A stretch of 64,000 bases of DNA, taken from contig NW_024881678.1 of the NCBI RefSeq assembly GCF_019059575.1, positions 186,001 to 250,000 on the forward strand. Direction: 5' to 3'. Position numbers and translations under genes: made by a program. Position 1 is the first letter of the stretch, and every line of letters starts with the position of its first letter. Positions 59,401 to 64,000 of this stretch are shown here, one piece after another. The notes under the pieces are model-generated. The model was not told where the DNA came from and did not search any database. It saw only the letters and a program-made list of their open reading frames with translations. The stretch is from Amphibalanus amphitrite (Eukaryota > Arthropoda > Thecostraca > Balanomorpha > Balanidae).

Positions 59401-62400
59401 TTCGACTGGTGGTGTTTTCGTCGCGATCGGCCCAGTAGTTCCTGAGTTATAGAATGGCTGCAATAGGCGTCAATGCCGAGTTGACCTCTTGAGGTCACCG
59501 AGGTCACCTGGTGTCACGAGCTTCGAAACGGCTGATAAAATCGTACCTCCTGATTCGAATGGTGTTTCGTTCGTTCCGATCGGTCCAGTAGTTCCTGAGT
59601 TATAGAATGGCTGCAAGGGTGGCGGTCGAATAGTGTTGTCCCTTTGGAAGCAATAGTTTGGCAGCTGAAAGTGCGGCACTTGTTGCGCGCAAAGCAGCAT
59701 ATACCACCGCGTGCTACAAAACGTTTTAGTCAAACATTTCAAAATCGTTAGATATCTGCGCTGACGTCACACATTCAGAGGGGTATTCCTATGCATTAGC
59801 CCCTCTGAATCAAAACGCTGCAATTTTGAAATTCAATATTTCCGATTTAAGGCATTTCTCGATGTTGTGAGTGCCGAAACCGGTAATTGTGAGCCAGGGA
59901 CCCCATTTTGGCTATCTCAACTCAAATCTAATGTTAAGGTGGGAGGGTCCCTTTAACGTTAACCAGTCTTCTATGTGGGTAGGCAATAGGCATAGATGCA
60001 CTGAGCGCAACGGCGTGATTCAAAACTGGGCTATATGGGTTGATATTTTGTGGTGAAATGCAAGATCAGTTAACCTTCGTACAAAATATTTTAAGATATA
60101 ATTATATACTACTTGTGCTTAGTGGTGTTATTGATAGATAAGAAGTCTAAATCTTGTAGGGTTAATTTTTAAGACTGTGTAACGGTAAATGAGGAATCGG
60201 TTATAAGCACATGGAATAAGGTCGATCTATTTCAGTCTTAGAACCGCCCCAATTCCGTTCCAACACACGCCAAGCATGCATTTGTGGAAAGGTCAGAACA
60301 GAGTATCTGGATGATAGCGATATAATGTTATATTACTCACCCCGCATTTCTTGTCGGCGTTGCGTTTCCAGTGTTTCTTGTTCTTCTTAGTCTGTGCAGA
60401 CGGTACGATGCTCGCATACGGTTTTATCTGCGGGTTCAGCGTCAGGATGGCCTGCAAATGGAATAGCACTGATCATTGGTCTATTCACGTCTTCCTATAG
60501 CATGCGGGAAATATAATGCTACTGTATTTACTAGGAAACATTGCTACGGGATTGTTTTATTCACTTTACCCCCCCCCCCCCCCCCCATTTTCATGCGGCA
60601 CCATCTTTATAGTGGCAGTATCATCATCACTATGATCAGCGGACAGCTTTTCCTGTCCTCTAGTTAGTACCCACAGAGCCTCGACATCGCCCTTCGGACA
60701 GCGGAAACCGGCAAGTGTCCTGCCTTTGGAGCAGTTGAGGCAGTGTCGAACGGCAGACAGCATCAGACAGCGGAAACCGGCAATATGTGTTTGGAGCAGT
60801 TGAGGCAGTGTCGAACGGCAGACAGCATCGGACAGCTCGGACCCCGGACAGTGTTTACGCCGCTATAGTCTCCGGAGACGCCCGGATATAGCCGAGCACC
60901 ACCGCGCCGAACGCAGGGGGTGTGTCTGGATACGGTCGTTCCTGGTATCCCAGAGTCAGCGACAGCTCGATGGCTGAATAAACAAACCTAGGCGACCTGT
61001 CTTATCTGACACAAGTGGAGCATAGGGTAAACGGAACAGAAACGTGATTCCTCTAATATGGTGGATGTTTCTGAATACAATAGGTTCACTCGGTATCACA
61101 TTTGGGTGCCTGATGACCGAGGCAGATGCTTGCACAGTAACTTTATCTACAAGTATGCCTAGGCTAGACGTGAGTTAATGATCGTAGCTTATAATTATTT
61201 TATGCGGTGATGCGACCTGCAGACGCATAGGTATTCTAAATATTTATGAATGCCTCATAAGAAAACGAGAAAAAGCCGAATATGTTGTGAATAATGATTG
61301 CCATAACTTGTACGGTGATCATCGATGGCGAACCCGTTGGTTTATTGCTTCGTCTCCGATGACATTCGGGCTCCAGTCCGGGCACTAACTCCGAGAAAAG
61401 TCTACCGGTTCTGGTGGTCCTCGCTGAATCCTCATTTACCAAAAGCAACCAGTGCCTTTTTGGGAACATGAATCACGCGGTGAGACAAGGCGGCTGTATA
61501 ATGCGGTCGTTACGAATCGGAAACTGATCCCTGCAATTTGACTCTAGCGCGTTGTGTCGCCTCGCATACAGGCCGACGCAATAAAAACCGGAGGACGGAG
61601 ACGCGGATAAAATATAACTTACATCATCCCGTGATCCGTCAAAGGAATGATCTTTTACGGACGTAACAAATCAATAAAACAAACTTAACGATTTAGAGAA
61701 ATTATTGAACGTTTCCGACTCCATCTCCGGGCAAAAAGTGCCGCCTTGCCTTCAGCTCCACATCACTGGTGTTTGTAGAAACATCCTGAGTCCTGACCTG
61801 TACCGCAGTTGTTACGCTGACTAAAGCGATTGCTGGCCGCCGCGTTACATAATGATACGAGTGCGACTGCGGACGGTCCGGCTCCGCACAGCCGGTCAGT
61901 GTCGGAACATAACATTGGACGAGGGGCCGGATCCGGGATGTGGACTGCACAGTCGCTCACCAGCCTGTATTCACAGCGTGTGCGTATGGAAACCAGAGGA
62001 CCGCCCGGCTGGCGGTCATCAGTAGGTATAACCAGTGGTTGGAGGAACCAAATAAACAGTTCCGACGGGGTAGTCGCTAGCGCGGCTTGGTGACTTTTCT
62101 TTAGTGGCTGGTCACTTGGGATTGCCGAGCTTCAGGGTCGCGCTTGACTGCCTTACCAGTCCATAACCCTTATCTATCCTATCATCCAACGGTCCGAAAG
62201 GGGTTTTATCAGTACGAAAGAGTCAATTTCAGCAAAACCAAATCAAAACAAATATGACATGACCTAGGGTCATTCGGGTCATGGCCCTGGCATGCTGCTG
62301 CGAGTGATCTGGATCGTTGACACTTGACATTATCTGACAGTCTCGGCTGTGACCTTATCAGCAGACTAACACAGTCGTTAGTATCTGGATCCGGAGGGCG

Positions 62401-63520
62401 GCCCGGTGTGCCTGCATGTGCGCTCGAGTGAGCGAGTGACCACGAGCACGACGCTCACTGGCGGCTGGCCGCAATTGTGGACTGTGGTCGCCAAGAGACG
62501 TCTTATTTCAGATTTAAAAAAAAAAAATAAACTATAGAGTTATCAAAGGGACTCACAAAACACAATATATGCTTAGGTACTTTTGATATTTTGTAGCTGC
62601 CTTGTACCCGCAGGATGCGTCTCCCCGCCTCAGATTTTAATGCCGACATCAAAGGTTTTATAATGAACAAATGGCAGCATTCGTGGAATAGCACGAATGA
62701 TAACAAATTGAAGCATATGAAACCACTCGTTGGGACACTGGAAATCATGCTACCAGAAAAAGAGAAAAGACGAGGTAATACTGAGCAGGTTACGTATTGG
62801 TCACACGTACGCCACGCACCGATACCTGTTATGCGGGGCAAGGCGGCCGCTCTGCTCGCGGTGCGACCTTCCACTAACTATCCGTCACGTTCTCATTGAC
62901 TGCCGCGATCTTGACGACTACCGAGCTCGTATATTCGGATCCAGAACCGTATCTTTACGGGGTCTTATAGGTGACGACTCGACTCTGATCCCTAATGTTT
63001 TTGAATTTCTCAACTACGTTCGTTTTTCGGTCATCTTCTCGACGAACTCATAGGGCTGGTAGTCCGCAGTTTTATCTCATTGTTTCCGCGACCTTTTATC
63101 TTCTACATGTTTACGATATGATTGATGTGTCGACATCCTCAATAACAGCGATGTAAACCAGTCGTTATGGGCGCCATATAACCTCCCGAGTTGAGGCGCC
63201 CCTAAACCCCAACACACACGATATTTTGTTGAGAAATGGTACAAAGTGGGACGTGGTTCCTTCACGCTAAACTAACAGCAATGTCAAATGTGATATGTCC
63301 CCGAAGACGTGAGAGCCCGAGGGACGAGGTCGGCGCCGCAGAAGGTACGCAACACTGTGCCCCCTCCCCCCCCACCCCCCATGTCCTGTCAGGCCTCCGG
63401 GAGCCGGACGGACCAAGGTCCTCGGACCGCCGGCACACACCGTTTGCAGACCGCGGTATGCGAACTAAGAGCAGTCCTCACCTCAATATCGGGCGGGTCC
63501 ACGCTCAGACACGAGGTCAT
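38450..63520 (-). CDS. DPYD: Dihydropyrimidine dehydrogenase [NADP+]
   Basis: Exons in transcript order: 63520-63482, 60451-60341, 46303-46130, 45585-45424, 44802-44603, 44345-44219, 43989-43839, 43570-43401, 43085-42875, 42612-42428, 42206-41991, 41756-41592, 41311-41159, 40922-40802, 40549-40287, 40065-39886, 39564-39340, 39022-38865, 38507-38450; 1022 aa (human 1025). It performs the NADPH-dependent first step of uracil/thymine breakdown in the cytosol. N-terminal Fe-S ligands ([24 protein letters not shown]), FAD site ([14 protein letters not shown]), NADPH site ([19 protein letters not shown]), FMN/pyrimidine barrel with the active-site Cys ([14 protein letters not shown]), and C-terminal 4Fe-4S motifs ([23 protein letters not shown]) are all intact. 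Exon 1 encodes [13 protein letters not shown], 13 codons as in the human gene, and splices in phase to AILTLNPQ. No break seen; likely functional. Confidence 0.96.
46327..46851. mobile_element. TTAA-flanked TIR element, family (ii)
   Basis: Termini AGGAAATAGTTCACTTT and its inverse, flanked by TTAA at 46323-46326 and 46852-46855. An internal hairpin has arms 46490-46544 and 46625-46679. The long open frame across the hairpin is a by-product. Its right TTAA is shared with the next element. Confidence 0.75.
49292..49379. mobile_element. 88-bp TTAA-flanked MITE, family (iv)
   Basis: Perfect 16-bp inverted termini (CCCTCGCCGGCACAGG) flanked by TTAA at 49288-49291 and 49380-49383, with a C-run in the middle. 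It interrupts a repeat of array A. Confidence 0.85.
49426..49922 (+). mobile_element. 497-bp TTAA-flanked MITE, family (i), complete copy
   Basis: Termini AGGGACTATCCCACCTT and AAGGTGGGATAATCCCT lie between TTAA at 49422-49425 and 49923-49926. Nearly identical in inverted orientation to 386-886. It sits inside an array A repeat; the corresponding uninterrupted site elsewhere (minus strand of 55263-55276) reads GCATGTTAACGCAATG, showing a clean TTAA target. Confidence 0.9.
55621..59637. mobile_element. Foldback-like element B: palindromic array of 153-bp repeats
   Basis: Begins AGGGACAACACTATTCGACC and ends with its inverse; flanks share TTGGA, a possible 5-bp target duplication. About 14 direct units (55650-57797) meet about 12 inverted units (57803-59620) at a junction near 57800. 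The outermost units on each side share the same divergent variant, so the two halves mirror each other. Each unit carries TGACCT/AGGTCA hexamers. The unit length is 51 codons without stops in one frame, which explains the 655-codon (55955-57922, plus) and 604-codon (57649-59463, minus) open frames. Confidence 0.85.
59957..60340. other. Remainder of DPYD intron 2
   Basis: AT-rich sequence between the large TTAA element and exon 2; no repeat or gene seen. Confidence 0.4.
60569..60591. repeat. C-homopolymer tract
   Basis: About 20 consecutive C residues in DPYD intron 1, followed by ATTTTC. Confidence 0.9.
60697..60830. repeat. Tandem duplication of 65-69 bp
   Basis: Two copies begin GACAGCGGAAACCGGCAA at 60697 and 60766 and share TTGGAGCAGTTGAGGCAGTG; the second has a small deletion. 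Located in DPYD intron 1. Confidence 0.9.
60831..62099. other. DPYD intron 1, unannotated part
   Basis: No gene or clear repeat. Several short open frames on both strands lack features. Confidence 0.35.
62100..62262 (+). mobile_element. SINE-like fragment
   Basis: Shares ordered blocks with the retroposon at 32892-33212 (TGGTCAC-like start, CTATCATCC, GGTCCGAAAGGGG) and ends in an A/C-rich CAAAACCAAATCAAAACAAA tail. No clear target duplication. Confidence 0.45.
62610..63056 (+). pseudogene. 3' fragment of a non-LTR retrotransposon (LINE) ORF2
   Basis: Two overlapping frames, joined by a frameshift near 62730-62770, encode WQHSWNS, then NKLKHMKP, then [21 protein letters not shown] and [10 protein letters not shown]. 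This order (W..W, NKL, RLRIGHT..TH.YLL, C..C, LT..H.L..C) is the conserved C-terminal end of Jockey/I-type LINE polyproteins. The reverse transcriptase is absent. Plus strand, opposite to the host gene. Confidence 0.75.
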
Positions 63521-64000
63521 GGTCTCCGCTGGACGGCTCGGCGGCTCGACTCAGCTATAAGATTCCGTCTCTGGTGGCGCGGCTACGCCTATAAGATAGA
63601 GAAAACAGGTTACAAGAATAACTCAGCATCGATTGGAAGTTTCCACGGAGGCAAAGTGTCATGCTTCGACACATGTGAATGCCACATAGATGAAGTTTGG
63701 ATATAATTCCCGCAATTGATTTTACAGAACATTCGGTGAAGGCACTTGCCGCTCGTAATTCTGCTTTCCGGTTGGTCTGTAATAAACGTTGGTGTACTTT
63801 GGAATAGTGTTTTGCTTCCATCGGCTGCGAATGTGAGACGGTAACCGAAACAACTAAACGGACAGTGACTTAAACAACTTGACCATTTTCACCCGTTGGG
63901 CCGCTTTATCCCTCTTTCCGGGACGCAAAATAAGACGGCATCTACTGAACAAAATGATTCGCATTGCAAGGTTTCCTTACAGCCTAAGACTTGTGCTGCA
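63521..64000. other. DPYD upstream region
   Basis: Expected to hold the DPYD 5'UTR and promoter on the minus strand. No clear core promoter element is recognised. Confidence 0.35.

Larger units (their letters stand above)
46856..59952. mobile_element. Large family (i) TTAA-bounded segment
   Basis: Starts AGGGACCCTCCCACCTT after TTAA (46852-46855) and ends AAGGTGGGAGGGTCCCT before TTAA (59953-59956): 17-bp perfect inverted termini 13.1 kb apart. It contains arrays A and B, so either one element was enlarged by later insertions or two separate copies frame the region. 47512-48190 includes a hairpin (15-bp arms 47516-47530 and 47533-47547). No transposase is recognisable. Confidence 0.5.
46304..60340 (-). 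other. DPYD intron 2: 14 kb of nested mobile and satellite DNA
   Basis: Contents in plus order: family (ii) element 46327-46851; large family (i) bounded segment 46856-59952; foldback-like array A 48205-55600 with two inserted TTAA MITEs; foldback-like array B 55621-59637. No host exon is expected here, because exons 2 and 3 join in phase. Confidence 0.8.

Noticed and set aside
55955-59463. 655- and 604-codon repeat proteins
   Set aside because: The frames follow from a stop-free 153-bp satellite unit and run across its inversion point; treated as repeat, not gene.
48205-59637. CRISPR-like array of regular repeats
   Set aside because: Units are contiguous satellite monomers without unique spacers, in a eukaryotic intron.

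Overview
This is a eukaryotic nuclear window. Protein genes are split into many short exons with GT-AG introns, and the gaps are filled with transposons and satellites. The gene content points to an arthropod: a PAN/ZP-domain transmembrane protein of the NompA type, plus exosome and pyrimidine-catabolism genes. The GC-rich coding sequence and dense foldback/TTAA elements would suit a non-insect crustacean such as a barnacle, but that placement is inference only.

Layout. 1-4866: repeat-rich flank with no convincing gene. 4867-18991 (+): a 21-exon NompA-like gene, 1435 aa as spliced here, with five PAN modules, Gly/Ser-rich inserts, a ZP domain, a furin site and a membrane segment. 18992-24307: 3'UTR, then decayed repeats, an inverted copy of one exon of the upstream gene, and a TTAA-bounded element. 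24308-37918 (+): a complete DIS3 (RRP44) exosome nuclease gene, 20 exons, 971 aa. Its 3.9-kb ninth intron contains a complete antisense gene (29053-31836, minus, 5 exons, 596 aa), a coiled-coil and proline-rich protein I do not recognise. 38450-63520 (-): a complete DPYD (dihydropyrimidine dehydrogenase) gene, 19 exons, 1022 aa, convergent with DIS3 across a 531-bp gap. DPYD intron 2 (46304-60340) is a 14-kb nest of mobile DNA. It holds two adjacent foldback-like palindromes, one with ~400-bp repeats alternating between two types and one with 153-bp repeats. TTAA-flanked MITEs have inserted into the first.

Reading frames and phases close across all proposed junctions in the four genes, so the exon models are mutually consistent. 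The DIS3 and DPYD models also match family lengths.

The most unusual signal is recurrent. At several introns of the NompA-like gene and DIS3, the end of the exon, usually together with its 5' splice site, is repeated in tandem just inside the intron. The extreme case is DIS3 exon 8, where the exon tail plus donor is present six times in 76-bp steps. Together with the inverted exon copy at 20.6 kb, this suggests a genome prone to local duplication across exon borders, possibly a source of alternative splice sites or new introns.
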